Assembly (NCBI GenBank): GCA_008921705.1
Contig: VFFE01006710.1
Span: forward strand, 1,673,533 to 1,737,532
Source: Burhinus oedicnemus
Lineage: Eukaryota; Chordata; Aves; Charadriiformes; Burhinidae
Length of the DNA: 64,000 nt
Direction: 5' to 3'
Under the pieces are notes generated by a model. It made no database searches and was not told where the DNA came from. It saw only the letters and a list, made by a program, of their open reading frames with translations. This document shows, one piece after another, positions 63,026-64,000 of the stretch (position 1 is the first letter of the stretch; every line of letters starts with the position of its first letter). A program made the translations under genes and the position numbers.

Positions 63026-64000
63026 CTGTGAAAGAAAGCAACCTGTTGACCTGCCTTGCGGTGTTCACTGCCCTCAGCCTTTGTCATCTGCACTCAGCTG
63101 GAGAACTAGCTGCTCCTCGGCCAGATACTCCTTGCCAGCCTGGAGGGACTCAGGCCCACCGTATTTTTGTGCCGCATCCAGCCTGGCTCTCGCACAGTGT
63201 TCCCGCTGCAGCCCCTGAGCCTGCCGGGACAGGCTGGAAGTTGTAGAAAATATTGTCACCAAATGGGCAGGGCTCCTTTGCCACCGATAATATCTCAGCA
63301 GATGTCCTCCAAATGTGCTCACGGTTCTTCCCATTATAGCATCTTTATTTTCCATTTACCTTTCACCGTCCCACCTTTTAAGTTAGCAAAGAGGTTACTC
63401 TTTGCTAAAGATTATTTATGGGAAAAAATGGAGAACAGCTTTGCTGCAGTTGTTTTAAGTGTTTTTGATTTGTTCTTGGGCAGGAAACCTTTGCAATTCA
63501 GTAAAACACCAGTACTCAGATACTTCAAAGCATATAGGTACAAGACTCCCACTGAAAAAATGTATGATTTTCCCTTGTTCATTTACGCTTTTCCGAAATA
63601 AAACAAGTGATCAACAAAGTTGCTACGCTGCATACCTTACACAGGCAGCTCTGTGATCCCATTACCTATAATCTGTTCCCCATAAATCCTGCAGGTTTTA
63701 CTTCCACCTACTGCATCTCATCCCTATTTAGAAAATCAGATCTACCCCAGGGTATCCTTCTGGACGTGTAGAGTTCCACTGAAATCAGCGGGGATCTGTT
63801 TAAGGACATGCCTGCAGAGAGTATCTGTTATTCTATATTTACACAGTACCCAGCATAATAGGACATGAAACCTGATTAAAGCCTCCAAACGCTACTGCCA
63901 TGGAAATCAGTCTTGTTATTGACTGATGACTCAACATGTCTGAATTTAGATGGAAGAGGGCTACTTTCAATTCCCAATTCTTTTATGGACTCTCTGCATA

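Larger units (their letters stand above)
57541..64000. other. Upstream flank of AKT1 without supported genes
   Basis: After the CpG block the sequence returns to AT-rich DNA. Open frames up to 144 codons occur on both strands (for example 57977-58297 plus, 60204-60593 minus, 63167-63601 plus), but none resembles a known family or shows paired splice sites. No ZBTB42-like zinc-finger exon, the neighbour of AKT1 in mammals, is present. Worn repeat fragments and one AT microsatellite are listed separately. Confidence 0.6.

Overview
This window is vertebrate nuclear DNA, almost certainly from a bird. It shows nine correctly spliced minus-strand exons of the Ser/Thr kinase gene AKT1, CR1 LINE copies with the avian-type 3' end (ATTCTATG-like octamers), long AT-rich introns and one CpG-island promoter-like block. 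The encoded N-terminus begins MNEV, as I recall for chicken AKT1, instead of the mammalian MSDV. The species cannot be fixed from sequence alone.

Layout, read in transcription order (right to left). 57541-64000 is upstream flank with no supported gene, only worn interspersed repeats and an AT-rich microsatellite. 56991-57540 is a GC- and CpG-rich block that touches an 854-base assembly gap (56137-56990). Together they probably hold the AKT1 promoter and 5' noncoding exon. The first coding exon is at 50107-50152. Intron 2 (about 33.1 kb, 17006-50106) follows and holds most of the mobile-element remnants: a CR1 with an interrupted reverse transcriptase (36698-37946), a second CR1 3' end (42150-42562), an old CR1 fragment (34482-34552), an old reverse-transcriptase fragment (about 44858-45043) and a MIR-type SINE (about 32688-32905). 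It also has a GC-rich island and a few unassigned exon-like open frames. The remaining exons follow at 16877-17005, 12862-12973, 9928-10075, 7964-8095, 7732-7797, 5972-6040, 5167-5292 and 3739-3867. Exons for residues 320 to about 480 (rest of the C-lobe and hydrophobic motif) lie beyond position 1.

The nine exons total 957 bp, exactly 319 codons in one open frame with conserved splice phases. They cover the PH domain, the linker, the kinase N-lobe and the catalytic and activation loops through the APE motif. Residue numbering matches human AKT1 without any indel. No bacterial-type operon, CRISPR array, rRNA or tRNA was seen. I did not find a convincing new biological system. The best leads are three unassigned minus-strand open segments at 41.8-45.5 kb, the intronic GC island at 22.6-23.2 kb, and the promoter hidden by the second gap.
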